64,000 nt of DNA from Sphingomonadaceae bacterium (GCA_947451145.1 CANFXW010000010.1:1-64000), one strand, 5' to 3'. Counted from the stretch's first letter, positions 34,794 through 43,118 are shown. Program-made: numbers and translations. The notes: generated by a model from the letters alone, not told the origin.

Positions 34794-35705
34794 TTACTGG
34801 TACAGCGAGCCGGCATTGACCACGGGCTGGGTATCACGCTCGCCGCAGAGCACGACCATCAGGTTGGAAACCATCGCCGCCTTGCGCTCGTCATCAAGGT
34901 GCACGACGCCCTTTTCCGAAAGCAGGCCCAGCGCCATTTCGACCATGCCGACCGCGCCTTCGACCAGCGTCTTGCGCGCTGCGACTACGGCTTCTGCCTG
35001 CTGGCGGCGGAGCATGGCTCCGGCAATTTCCTGCGCATAGGCGAGGTGGGTAAAGCCGCATTCGTCGACCGAGATCCCGGCCATCGCCAGCCTTGCGATC
35101 AGCTCCTTGCGCAGTTCCACACCAACTTCGTCATGATTGCCGCGCAGGGTAATCTCTGCGTGGGCAAAGTCGTCATAGGGATAGCGCGAGCCGATGGTGC
35201 GGACCGCCGCTTCGATCTGGACCATGACGAAGGCCTTGTAATCATCAACGTCATAGAGTGCCTGCGCCGAATCGACCACGCGCCAGACCACCTGTGCTGC
35301 CATCTCGATCGGGTTGCCGCGCAGATCGTTGACCTTGATCTTGTCCGAAACCAGATTGTTGGCGCGCACCGAAATCTTGGTCTTGCCCATCCACGGCCAG
35401 ACCCAGCGCAGACCGGTGTTGCGGTCGGTGCCGCGGTAGGAACCAAACAGGGTGATCGCCACCGCCTGATTGGGCTGGATCATGTAGAAACCCGATGAAA
35501 TCAGCACCAGAACCAGCGCAGATAGCCCGGAGGTGACGACGAAACCAAAGATATCGCCCGGCTCGGGATTGCTGCCGGCGAATGCGATGATGCGATAGAC
35601 CGTCAGCGAGAGCAGCGCGATGAACAGGATGAACATCAGATAGCCGCTGGTGCTCCAGGCACTGCGCTCACGGCTGGAATTGATGGCAGGATGCGAATCG
35701 GACAT
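34794..35705 (-). CDS. SPFH/Band 7 domain membrane protein
   Basis: A 303-residue protein: two hydrophobic segments (about residues 20-42 and 50-75) followed by an SPFH domain ([36 protein letters not shown]) and a C-terminal helical part ([20 protein letters not shown], then [20 protein letters not shown]). SPFH proteins form large oligomeric cages in membrane microdomains and often answer envelope stress. It leads an operon with the ribbon-helix-helix and small membrane protein genes. AAGGGGAG upstream of its ATG is embedded in a 17-bp-armed palindrome. Confidence 0.88.
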   Translation of the reverse strand: MSDSHPAINSSRERSAWSTSGYLMFILFIALLSLTVYRIIAFAGSNPEPGDIFGFVVTSGLSALVLVLISSGFYMIQPNQAVAITLFGSYRGTDRNTGLRWVWPWMGKTKISVRANNLVSDKIKVNDLRGNPIEMAAQVVWRVVDSAQALYDVDDYKAFVMVQIEAAVRTIGSRYPYDDFAHAEITLRGNHDEVGVELRKELIARLAMAGISVDECGFTHLAYAQEIAGAMLRRQQAEAVVAARKTLVEGAVGMVEMALGLLSEKGVVHLDDERKAAMVSNLMVVLCGERDTQPVVNAGSLYQ

Positions 35706-35716
35706 GGGTACTTGCT

Positions 35717-35757
35717 CCCCTTAAAAGTGATATCAAATTAATATCGCTTTTAAGGGG
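35717..35757. promoter_or_regulatory. Long near-perfect palindrome over the SPFH ribosome-binding site
   Basis: Arms of 17 bases (35717-35733, CCCCTTAAAAGTGATAT; 35741-35757) enclose the loop CAAATTA, with one mismatch that would be a G-U pair in RNA. The SPFH-proximal arm contains the Shine-Dalgarno sequence of the SPFH gene, 11 bases before its ATG. It is AT-rich in the middle, unlike the GC-rich dispersed palindromes. It could be an operator for the Arc-like protein, an RNA hairpin hiding the ribosome-binding site, or both. Confidence 0.65.
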
Positions 35758-35777
35758 GCTGTCAATTGGGTTTCTAG

Positions 35778-35955
35778 CGGAATTCGCGAAAGGGCGAATT
35801 CCGAACCGGCACCAGCCCGCTCCCCCGCCCGACCACCCATAGGGTAACCTAGAATTGGGTGGTCGGCCCCTTCGGCGGAAATGTCCCCCGGACATTTCCT
35901 TTTACCTCGGACGGGAGCGGGCTGGTGCCGTTCTATCCAAAACGCAGTTTTGGAT
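35778..35955. repeat. Composite three-hairpin palindrome, family A, with nested insertion
   Basis: Hairpin 1 is CGGAATTCGC-GAAAGG-GCGAATTCCG (35778-35803). Hairpin 2 has its left arm at 35807-35839, and its right arm split into 35856-35866 and 35912-35930 by about 45 extra bases that contain a perfect hairpin, GGAAATGTCC-CCC-GGACATTTCC (35877-35899). Hairpin 3 is ATCCAAAAC-GCA-GTTTTGGAT (35935-35955). It lies beyond the glpX stop, between glpX and the SPFH promoter. Confidence 0.9.
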
Positions 35956-35968
35956 CAGACAAACTGAA

Positions 35969-36952
35969 TTACCGCGGCTTGCGGTGCTCGGCCTTGACCC
36001 AGCGTACGGTGCCGGTGCTGGCGCGCATGACGACCGTGTGGGTGGTCATCGTGCCGTCCTTGCGGCGCTTCACGCCGTCGAGCAGCGATCCGTCGGTCAC
36101 GCCGGTGGCGGCGAAGATGCAGTCGCCCTTGGCCAGTTCGTCGCGGGTGTAGATCTTGTTCAGGTCCTCGATCCCCCACTTGCGGGCGCGGGCGCGTTCG
36201 TCCTCGTTGCGGAACAGCAAGCGGCCGTTGAACTGGCCGCCGACACAGCGCAGCGCCGCGGCTGCCAGCACGCCTTCGGGTGCGCCGCCGCTGCCCATGT
36301 AGAGGTCGATGGTCGTGTCTTCGTTGGTCACGGCGATAACGCCGGCCACGTCGCCATCGCCAATCAGCACAACACCGCAGCCAAGGCCGCGCAGTTCGGC
36401 GATCAGATCGGTGTGGCGCGGGCGATCCAGCACGCAGACGATGATGTCGCTAGGCTCTACACCCTTGGCCGCAGCAACGGCTTTCACGTTCTCGGTCGGG
36501 GTCTTGTCCAAGCTGATGATGCCGTCGGGATAGCCGGGACCGACTGCCAGCTTGTCCATATAGACATCGGGCGCGTTGAGAAGGTTGCCTTCTTCGGCGC
36601 AGGCCAGCACGGCCAGAGCATTCGGCCCGGCCTTGGCGGTGATCGTCGTGCCTTCCAGCGGATCGAGCGCGATGTCGATCTTGGGCCCGGTGCCTTGCGC
36701 GCCGCCAACCTTTTCACCGATGTAGAGCATCGGCGCTTCGTCGCGTTCGCCCTCACCGATCACCACGGTGCCGTCGATTTCCAGCTCGTCAAATGCCTTG
36801 CGCATTGCTTCGACTGCGGCCGCATCGGCGGCCTTTTCATCGCCGCGCCCGACCAGCTTCGATGCGGCGATGGCGGCGGCTTCGGTCACGCGGACCATCT
36901 CGAGCACAAGGACGCGGTCGAGAACCTGACTGGCGGGGGTAGCATTGCTCAT
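35969..36952 (-). CDS. glpX: Class II fructose-1,6-bisphosphatase
   Basis: A 327-residue GlpX-type phosphatase for gluconeogenesis. VLVLEMVRVTEAAAIAASKL opens the fold; metal and phosphate ligands occur in GTVVIGEGERDEAPML and DIALDPLEGTTITA; DLYMGSGGAPEGVLAAAALR and GDCIFAATGVTDGSLLDGV complete the signature. I start at MSNATPASQVLDR; upstream in-frame ATGs at 36976 and 37009 add residues not typical of the family. A palindrome lies in the divergent upstream region. Confidence 0.94.
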   Translation of the reverse strand: MSNATPASQVLDRVLVLEMVRVTEAAAIAASKLVGRGDEKAADAAAVEAMRKAFDELEIDGTVVIGEGERDEAPMLYIGEKVGGAQGTGPKIDIALDPLEGTTITAKAGPNALAVLACAEEGNLLNAPDVYMDKLAVGPGYPDGIISLDKTPTENVKAVAAAKGVEPSDIIVCVLDRPRHTDLIAELRGLGCGVVLIGDGDVAGVIAVTNEDTTIDLYMGSGGAPEGVLAAAALRCVGGQFNGRLLFRNEDERARARKWGIEDLNKIYTRDELAKGDCIFAATGVTDGSLLDGVKRRKDGTMTTHTVVMRASTGTVRWVKAEHRKPR

Positions 36953-37005
36953 GACGGCTATTTTGATCCTCTGCATAGGTATGTGACAAAAGCGCTTAGC
37001 TGTGG

Positions 37006-37035
37006 TCACCTGTACTGTCGAGTATAGTCAGGTGA
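37006..37035. promoter_or_regulatory. Palindrome in the glpX/secreted-protein divergent region
   Basis: TCACCTG (37006-37012) and CAGGTGA (37029-37035) form an outer inverted repeat and TACT/AGTA an inner one. It lies 54 bases before glpX and 56 bases before the divergent gene, where an operator or overlapping promoters would sit. No cognate regulator is assigned. Confidence 0.4.
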
Positions 37036-37090
37036 GGTCAAGGTTATTACAGCCATGTTCTGGGGAATGCGGTGAAAGGGAATTGAACTG

Positions 37091-37561
37091 ATGTATGCGC
37101 CACGCCTGCTTTCCCGAGCGGTCCTTTCCATAGTTGGGCTTGTTACCCTGACGATAGCCGCTGAAAGCGCATCAGCTCAGGAAAAGCCGGCGCAAGCGCC
37201 TTCCGGCGGGGCTGAGGTGGCGATGCCGCTCGGCCCGATTGATCTGACAGTAACCCAGAAACCCCGCCGCCGCTGCGGCACTGCGGGTGGATCGGGCGAG
37301 ATTGTTGTCTGTGGCGCCGATCACGGCGAGGATCTGAAAGTTCCCGGCAGTGCCGATGAAGCCGGCTCGCACCAGAGCCTTTACAACGGCATCCCGCAGG
37401 CCCCCAGCGTCAGCGGCCTGCCCGATTGCAGCCAGCACAAATGCATCGGCATCGGCAAGGCACCGCCCAGGATTTTCATCATCGATGTGAAATCGCTGCC
37501 CGAAGCGCCCAAGGGATCGGACGCGGAAAAGGTCGCCAATGGCGAGATTTCGGATCGGTAG
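37091..37561 (+). CDS. Secreted protein with GEIVVCG motif (sphingomonad family)
   Basis: A 156-residue protein with a signal peptide (residues about 1-30, ending SASAQ). The mature region has RRRCGTAGGSGEIVVCGADH, the Gly-Glu-Ile-Val-Val-Cys signature, followed by a second cysteine pair in GLPDCSQHKCIGIGKAPP. It shares the Glu-Ile-x-x-Cys pattern and small exported size with the protein at 13099-13656. Likely periplasmic or envelope-associated; function unknown. Confidence 0.72.
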   Translation: MYAPRLLSRAVLSIVGLVTLTIAAESASAQEKPAQAPSGGAEVAMPLGPIDLTVTQKPRRRCGTAGGSGEIVVCGADHGEDLKVPGSADEAGSHQSLYNGIPQAPSVSGLPDCSQHKCIGIGKAPPRIFIIDVKSLPEAPKGSDAEKVANGEISDR

Positions 37562-37570
37562 CATTGCGGC

Positions 37571-37619
37571 AGAGCGGGCCGGTGCCGCTTCCGGAGTCAG
37601 TCGGACAAATCAATCCGAC
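37571..37619. repeat. Decayed family A fragment
   Basis: AGAGCGGGCCGGTGCCG (37571-37587) matches the right arm of family A hairpin 2 at all but one or two positions, and GTCGGA / TCCGAC (37600-37619) forms a small hairpin where hairpin 3 would be. The fragment lies at the convergent ends of the secreted-protein gene and hom, and overlaps the hom stop codon. Confidence 0.5.
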
Positions 37620-38905
37620 AGAATATGCATCACCAGCGGCGCGCGGGTCAGGCTGGCTGAGCCTTCGAGCAGGCGTACGGCTTCGGCAACCGCGCTTTCC
37701 GGGCCCTCGTGGGTGACCATGGCGACCAGCACGTCGCCGCCCTCTTCATGGCGGCCCTTCTGGATCAGGCTTTCGATCGAAACCCCGGCATCGCGCATGG
37801 CGGCAGTGATCTCGGCGAGCACGCCCGGCCGGTCAGCCACGACGAAGCGGATGTAGGAGCGGCCCATGCGGTGGCCGGTCTCGGCCGGGGCCATGGCAAC
37901 CAGTTCGGCAACCGGCACCGAGAACGGTGCACCAGCCTCACCACGCGCGATGTCGATCAGATCGGCAACCACTGCGCTGGCGGTAGGGCCATCACCCGCA
38001 CCGGCGCCCTGGAACAGCAGGCGGCCCGAGAAATTCCCTTCCGCAACCACGGCATTGGTCGCGCCGTCTACGTGGGCGAGCGGGTGATCAAAGGGCACCA
38101 GATGCGGCTGGACGCGCTGGAACAGGCGGTCGCCATCGGCCTCGGCCATGCCGATCAGGCGGATGACATAGCCAAGGCTGTCGGCCTGCGCGATATCGGC
38201 GGCGAGGATCTTGGCAATGCCCGATGCATCGACCGAGCCGAAATCGATCTTCGCGCCATAGGCAATCGCCGCGAGGATCGACAGCTTGTGCGCCGCGTCG
38301 GTGCCTTCGATGTCGAAAGCCGGATCAGCCTCGGCATAGCCCTTGGCCTGCGCTTCGGCGAGCACTGCGGCGAAATCGCGGCCGGTGTCTTCCATGGTCG
38401 AGAGGATGTAATTGCAGGTGCCGTTGAGGATGCCGTAAACCCGGCTGAACTCGTTGGCTGCCGCGCCTTCACGCAGCCCCTTGATCACCGGGATACCGCC
38501 CGCGACCGCGGCTTCAAACTTGAGCGGCACGGCGGCGGCCTCGGCCTTCTGCGCCAGCTCCAGCCCGTGGTGCGCGATCATTGCCTTGTTGGCGGTAACC
38601 AGCCCCTTGCCGGCTTCGATGGTGGTGCGCGCCAGCGCCAGCGCCGGGCCATCCGATCCGCCGACCAGTTCGACCACAACATCAACATCGGCGCGCTCGC
38701 CCATGATGACCATGTCGTCTTCCCAGGCATAGGGCGAAAGGTCGATGCCGCGATCCTTGTTGCGGTCGCGGGCGGAAACGACAGTCACCTGCAGGGGCCG
38801 TCCGGCGCGACGCGCGATCAGAGCGGCATTGGCCTCGATCAGGCGAATCACGCCCGCCCCCACGGTTCCCAGGCCAGCCAGAGCGATACGAAGCGGTTCG
38901 GACAT
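37610..38905 (-). CDS. hom: Homoserine dehydrogenase
   Basis: A 431-residue enzyme of the aspartate pathway reducing aspartate semialdehyde to homoserine. GLGTVGAGVIRLIEANAAL is the NAD(P) loop; GKGLVTANKAMIAHHG, AAVAGGIPVIKGLREGAAAN, GILNGTCNYILSTMEDTG and AEADPAFDIEGTDAAHKLSI carry the substrate and catalytic residues. The C-terminal 80 residues form an ACT domain (VADRPGVLAEITAAMRDAGV), the usual threonine-feedback site. Monofunctional, with no kinase fusion. Confidence 0.95.
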   Translation of the reverse strand: MSEPLRIALAGLGTVGAGVIRLIEANAALIARRAGRPLQVTVVSARDRNKDRGIDLSPYAWEDDMVIMGERADVDVVVELVGGSDGPALALARTTIEAGKGLVTANKAMIAHHGLELAQKAEAAAVPLKFEAAVAGGIPVIKGLREGAAANEFSRVYGILNGTCNYILSTMEDTGRDFAAVLAEAQAKGYAEADPAFDIEGTDAAHKLSILAAIAYGAKIDFGSVDASGIAKILAADIAQADSLGYVIRLIGMAEADGDRLFQRVQPHLVPFDHPLAHVDGATNAVVAEGNFSGRLLFQGAGAGDGPTASAVVADLIDIARGEAGAPFSVPVAELVAMAPAETGHRMGRSYIRFVVADRPGVLAEITAAMRDAGVSIESLIQKGRHEEGGDVLVAMVTHEGPESAVAEAVRLLEGSASLTRAPLVMHILSD

Positions 38906-39005
38906 TGATCTTCCCTTTCGCCGCGCGCCCTAGGCGAAGGCGGCGCGAAAGGCCAGTGGGGAGGTTTCGGATTCGCGCGCGAGTCTTGCAATCAAGAAGA
39001 AAAAT

Positions 39006-39158
39006 GGTTCACGCGAAGGCGCGAAGGCGCAAAGAGGTTGGGCTGCGCCGCAGGCCATAACTTCTTTTTTCAAGCGTTCCGCCTGCACAACATCCGGAAT
39101 TTGGATGGGCTTCGCCCAAAGTGCTTCTTCTTTGCGTCTTCGCGCCTTCGCGTGAGCC
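39006..39158. repeat. Long palindromic element, family B (variant)
   Basis: Terminal inverted repeats of 29 bases (39006-39034, beginning GGTTCACGCGAAGGCGCGAA, and 39130-39158) differ at two positions. The interior holds GCTGCGCCGCAGGC and the segment TCCGGAATTTGGA shared with the flank of the copy in the biotin operon. Located between hom and the upstream reverse-strand gene. Confidence 0.86.
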
Positions 39159-39183
39159 AATTATTCTTTTTCTCTGCCGAACC

Positions 39184-40044
39184 CTAAATCCGGTTCCGGA
39201 AGCACGGCCCCAGATCGGCGATCACTTTCTGGTAATCGGCCTCGGCCTGGGCGCGGTCTGCCAGCGTTGCCGAAACGTCAGCGCCCGATGGCAGGGCTGG
39301 CGGCAGGAAGCAGGCAAGGCGGTACCAGTTCAAGGTGTCGTGCGCCGGGGCGCGGCCGGCCGATTCGACTACCTCGGACCAGGAAAGCGCCCAAGTTACC
39401 GGCAGGCCCGGCTGGTGCAGCACGGTAATCGCGGCGGGCTCGTCGTCGGTGGTTGAAAGGAAAATCTGGGTCTCTCCCTCGCCAACAAGGTTGCCCGGCA
39501 CAAAGATCGCCTCGCGCACGCCCGAGATATGGCGCGGAGCATCGGGGGCATAAATCTCGGACAGAACGGTCCGCAGCCGGGCCTCGGTCGCGGCATCCCA
39601 CAACAGCTGTGCATCGGGGGCGACCAGTTGCAACTCGCCAGCGCGGCCCTCAACGTGGCGGGCGAACAGCAGCACGTCCACCTTCTTGAGCTTGGGCACC
39701 TTGCCCTTGGCATCGCGCGGCACGTCGGCGAGATAGCGCAGTGCCTCGCCCACGGCGGCGGGGCCGGTCAGCAGGTTGGTGGTTACGGCCTCGACATAAA
39801 TCCGCGCCCAGCCCTTGCGCACATTGCTGACGCGCTTGGGATCGAGCTCGGCTACCTTGGTAATTTTCGCGCGCAAAACGAGCGGAGAGGCCTCGGCCAG
39901 ATCGGCGAGATCGGCGTAGGTTGCAGAGATTCGCGGGGCTGTTGGTTTTGGCGATTCTGTCGCCGCAATAGCACCGGATCCTGTCCCGATAAGAGATAGC
40001 AGGGCCAGTGCAGCTGGCATCCATGCGCGCGGCAGATACATCAT
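39184..40044 (-). CDS. Exported hypothetical protein
   Basis: A 286-residue protein with a signal peptide (MMYLPRAWMPAALALLSLIG, then TGSGAIAA) preceded by GGAGTCC. The mature part starts with a Pro/Ser linker and a beta-rich domain (EASPLVLRAKITKVAELDPK, ARIYVEAVTTNLLTG, KKVDVLLFARHVEG), then GVREAIFVPGNLVGEGETQI and a helical end with a cysteine (ADLGPCFRNRI). I recognise no family with confidence. Longer in-frame starts upstream would place residues before the signal peptide and are rejected. Confidence 0.7.
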   Translation of the reverse strand: MMYLPRAWMPAALALLSLIGTGSGAIAATESPKPTAPRISATYADLADLAEASPLVLRAKITKVAELDPKRVSNVRKGWARIYVEAVTTNLLTGPAAVGEALRYLADVPRDAKGKVPKLKKVDVLLFARHVEGRAGELQLVAPDAQLLWDAATEARLRTVLSEIYAPDAPRHISGVREAIFVPGNLVGEGETQIFLSTTDDEPAAITVLHQPGLPVTWALSWSEVVESAGRAPAHDTLNWYRLACFLPPALPSGADVSATLADRAQAEADYQKVIADLGPCFRNRI

Positions 40045-40414
40045 TGGACTCCACAACCATTTGGCAGAACGCCAAAAAACCAGCCGACTCGCCGGGCCAA
40101 GCAATAAGTTTTGGCCTTAACACATGTGAATCAGCGGTTAACCTGTAGCAAGTGCCGATTAAGGCGTTGCACCGGTCCGTAACCGGCGTTAAAGGTCGCG
40201 GAAATACGGGCTAATAAAAAAATCGGGCCCGACCAGTCGCAGTGGAATCCCGGGTCAGCACTCAGGTTCCTCGCGGCAACCGGACTAGCCGGCAGGGTGG
40301 TGTTGTTAAGTTTTGGGCTTGATCGATACGCTGTTTGGCGCATTGATCGAGAGGCTCGGAGTCGTTCCTTCTCCAAGGCGATTTCGGGCATTGATTATGG
40401 AGTGATGCGTCTGA
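40045..40414. promoter_or_regulatory. Long leader/promoter region of the TonB operon
   Basis: About 370 bases without a gene, between the divergent exported-protein gene and tonB. It is A/T-richer near 40185-40230 and 40300-40340, where promoters would be expected, and includes ATTATGGAGTGATGCG just before the tonB start as a candidate ribosome-binding region. I see no classical Fur box and no recognisable riboswitch. Confidence 0.4.
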
Positions 40415-41065
40415 ATGGCTTACGCTGACCAACAGATGAGCGGTAACCGTGCTACCGCCTTTGTCGTTGTTGCCCTGCTTCACGTCGTCGTGGGCTACCT
40501 GCTGATCAGCGGGCTGGCCTATGAAGGCTTCAAGCAGGTCGTGAAACGGGTGACGACGATCGACGTCAAGAAGGAAGAGAAGAAGGAAGAGCCGCCACCG
40601 CCTCCTCCGAAGAAGATCGCGCCTCCGCCGATCGTCGCTCCTCCGCCGAAGGTTAACCTGGCTCCCGCGCCTCCGCCGGTGCAGACGGTCGTAACGCCGC
40701 CGCCCGCGCCTCCGCCGCCGGTTATCATTCCGCCAGCTCCGCAGGCTCCGCCTCCGCCGCGCTTTGCGCCGAAGGGTGCTGCGCCGAAGGGTAACCCGGG
40801 TAACTGGGCGACGACCAGCGACTATCCGTCAGCCGCACTGCGCGAAGAGCGTCAGGGTACAACGCGGTTCCGCGTTACCGTTGGAACGGATGGCAAGGTC
40901 ATCGAATGCACCGTTACCGGATCGAGCGGCAGCCCCGATCTGGATGCTACGGCCTGCGCCAAGATCAAGGCGCGCGCCAGGTTCGCTCCCGCCACTGATG
41001 GCGAGGGCCAGCCGACAACGGGCAGCTATTCCAACGCAATCCGTTGGGTGATCCCTAAGGAATGA
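40415..41065 (+). CDS. tonB: TonB-family energy transducer
   Basis: A 216-residue protein: short cytoplasmic N terminus, one membrane helix (AFVVVALLHVVVGYLLISGL) with the His that contacts ExbB/ExbD, a Lys/Glu segment, a Pro-rich periplasmic spacer (about residues 58-118) and a C-terminal TonB fold (YPSAALREERQGTTRFRVTV, IECTVTGSSGSPDLDATACA). It transmits proton-motive energy to outer-membrane receptors. It is the first gene of a tonB-exbB-exbD-exbD operon. Confidence 0.93.
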   Translation: MAYADQQMSGNRATAFVVVALLHVVVGYLLISGLAYEGFKQVVKRVTTIDVKKEEKKEEPPPPPPKKIAPPPIVAPPPKVNLAPAPPPVQTVVTPPPAPPPPVIIPPAPQAPPPPRFAPKGAAPKGNPGNWATTSDYPSAALREERQGTTRFRVTVGTDGKVIECTVTGSSGSPDLDATACAKIKARARFAPATDGEGQPTTGSYSNAIRWVIPKE

Positions 41066-41140
41066 TTTTCACTGGCGCCCGGCGCGGTGCCGGGCTCTTA
41101 CAGCTCTAGTTACATATTTAGTTTTGAAGAGGACTTTCGC

Positions 41141-41914
41141 ATGGTTTTTGAACTTCTCGCCGCAGCTGCCAAGGCCGCTCCGCAGACCAAATTCGGCTTC
41201 AACGAAATGATGTTCCCGGACGGCAAGCCGAACTACATCGCCCTTTCGACGGCGGTTATTCTGGCAATCATGTCGTTCGGTTCTTTCTTCATCCTGATCA
41301 CCAAGTGGATCGACCAGAAGAAGATCATGAAGCAGAAGGAAGTGCTGGGCAATTTCTGGCGCGCTCCCACCCTGCGCGAAGGCGCTGCCAAGCTCGAAAA
41401 GAACACTGCCTATCGCCAGATCGCTGACGACGGCCTCGCCGCCGAAGAACAGCACACCAAGATGGGCGATTCGCTTGACGCGCACGATTGGCTGCACGGT
41501 TCGCTGGCCCGTTCGGAAGCTGCGATCAACTCGTTCCTCAACAAGGGTCTGGCCTTCCTCGCCACCGTTGGTTCGACCGCTCCTTTCGTCGGTCTGTTCG
41601 GTACCGTGGTCGGTATTTACCGCGCCCTGATCGCCATCGGCATCTCCGGTTCGGCATCGATCGACAAGGTTGCAGGCCCCGTCGGTGAATCGCTGATCAT
41701 GACCGCGCTTGGTCTGATCGTGGCCGTTCCCGCCGTGCTTGGTTACAACTACCTCCAGGCCCGCAACAAGAAGGTCAGCGAAGATCTCGCCTCCTTCTCG
41801 ACCGACGTTCTGGCTTACATCAACTCGAAGGGCCAGGTTCGTCCTGCCGTAGCCGCTGCAAAGCCTGCCGCTGCTGCTGCCAAGCCGGCCCCGGCTGCTC
41901 CGGCCAAGTCGTAA
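41141..41914 (+). CDS. exbB: MotA/TolQ/ExbB proton channel family protein
   Basis: A 257-residue inner-membrane protein with three helices: IALSTAVILAIMSFGSFFIL near the N terminus, and two in the conserved core (FLATVGSTAPFVGLFGTVVG and ESLIMTALGLIVAVPAVLGY). GSTAPFVGLFGTVVGIY is the family signature. The C terminus is an Ala/Pro/Lys tail. The ATG follows GAAGAGGA; an upstream in-frame ATG adds an unrelated leader and is rejected. It forms the motor with the two ExbD proteins. Confidence 0.93.
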   Translation: MVFELLAAAAKAAPQTKFGFNEMMFPDGKPNYIALSTAVILAIMSFGSFFILITKWIDQKKIMKQKEVLGNFWRAPTLREGAAKLEKNTAYRQIADDGLAAEEQHTKMGDSLDAHDWLHGSLARSEAAINSFLNKGLAFLATVGSTAPFVGLFGTVVGIYRALIAIGISGSASIDKVAGPVGESLIMTALGLIVAVPAVLGYNYLQARNKKVSEDLASFSTDVLAYINSKGQVRPAVAAAKPAAAAAKPAPAAPAKS

Positions 41915-42029
41915 GAATTGGCAAGTGACGGCGGGCGCTTCCGGGCTCCCGCCGCCAGCCCCTGCCGCCGCTTTAAAGGCGGCCAGGCACGGGCTGCGGG
42001 CAACAAGAGAATAAGAGTAGGAATCAACT

Positions 42030-42560
42030 ATGGCGATGGCAGTAGGCGGCAGCGACGACAAGCCAATGTCCGACATCAACACGACGCCGCTAGTGGACAT
42101 CATGCTGGTGCTTCTGATCATCTTCCTGATCGCGGTTCCCATCGCGATCCAGACGATCCAGAAGCTCCACATCCCGATCATGGTTTCGACAGAATCGAAG
42201 AACAAGGTCGAGAACCTGCTGCTGACGGTGAGCACCACTGACGCGGCTGGCCGTTCGGCTGGCGATCCGGGTTTCGAAGGCGCCAACCGTGGCGGCGAGT
42301 GCCGGGTCTATTTCAACAACATCACCCCGGTCGACTCGGACGAACTGCGCGACATGGCCTACAAGCGGCTTGATGCGCTGGTGAAGCGCGCTGGCGGCCC
42401 GGCTGCCATGGCAGCCAATCCGGAGATGGTCCCGCAGGTGCACATCCGCGGCGACGTTAACGCTCCGTGGCGCTGCATTGCCGGCACGATCTTCAACGTG
42501 CAGGTTTCGGGCTATCCCACCGTCGGCTTCATTTCGACCCCGATCGATCCTAACGGCTAA
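42030..42560 (+). CDS. exbD: ExbD/TolR family protein, first copy
   Basis: A 176-residue protein with one membrane helix near the N terminus; DINTTPLVDIMLVLLIIFLI carries the essential membrane Asp. The periplasmic domain is larger than usual, with two cysteines (GECRVYFNN, PWRCIAG) that could form a disulfide. It follows exbB after 115 bases containing inverted repeats (for example CCGCCGCTTTAAAGGCGG), which could adjust expression within the operon. Confidence 0.92.
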   Translation: MAMAVGGSDDKPMSDINTTPLVDIMLVLLIIFLIAVPIAIQTIQKLHIPIMVSTESKNKVENLLLTVSTTDAAGRSAGDPGFEGANRGGECRVYFNNITPVDSDELRDMAYKRLDALVKRAGGPAAMAANPEMVPQVHIRGDVNAPWRCIAGTIFNVQVSGYPTVGFISTPIDPNG

Positions 42561-42618
42561 TTTTGAACCGGGCGGCCTCGGTCGCTCAGGTTACAGGCAA
42601 ATTCAGGAGTAAGTTCCC

Positions 42619-43077
42619 ATGGCAATGTCAGGCGGCAAGGATGATGGCGCGCCGATGATGGAAATGAACATGACGCCGTTGATCGACGTTCTGCTCGTTC
42701 TCATCATCATGTTCATCATCACCATCCCAGTGGCGACGCATGCGGTGAATATCGACCTTCCCGGGCCGCCGCCACCTAACCAGCCGAAGCCTCCGGTGGA
42801 TCCGATCAAGAACATGGTCACCATCGATGCGAATGGTCAGGTGATGTGGAATGGCACGCCGGTTAAAAACGACGTGTTCTTCGCGAACCTTCAGGACACC
42901 CGCAAGTATAAGCCCGAACCCGAGCTGGACTTCCAGCCCGACGCACAGGCGCCTTACGATACGGCTGCCAAGGCGCTGAACCTGATCAAGGCCTCGGGCG
43001 TTACCGCCTTCGGTTTTGTCGGCAACGAGCAGTACTACCAGTTCGGACGCGCTCCGGGCACGGAAAAGCCGAACTGA
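42619..43077 (+). CDS. exbD: ExbD/TolR family protein, second copy
   Basis: A 152-residue protein with the same plan: EMNMTPLIDVLLVLIIMFII holds the essential Asp. The periplasmic part begins with a Pro-rich stretch (PGPPPPNQPKPPVDP), unlike the first copy, and lacks its cysteine pair. Two different ExbD subunits next to one ExbB suggest a mixed stator complex, known in some other Gram-negative bacteria. It ends the operon before a strong terminator. Confidence 0.92.
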   Translation: MAMSGGKDDGAPMMEMNMTPLIDVLLVLIIMFIITIPVATHAVNIDLPGPPPPNQPKPPVDPIKNMVTIDANGQVMWNGTPVKNDVFFANLQDTRKYKPEPELDFQPDAQAPYDTAAKALNLIKASGVTAFGFVGNEQYYQFGRAPGTEKPN

Positions 43078-43118
43078 TCGGCTGATCCACCAAAACCATG
43101 CGCCGAAAGGCCGATTGA

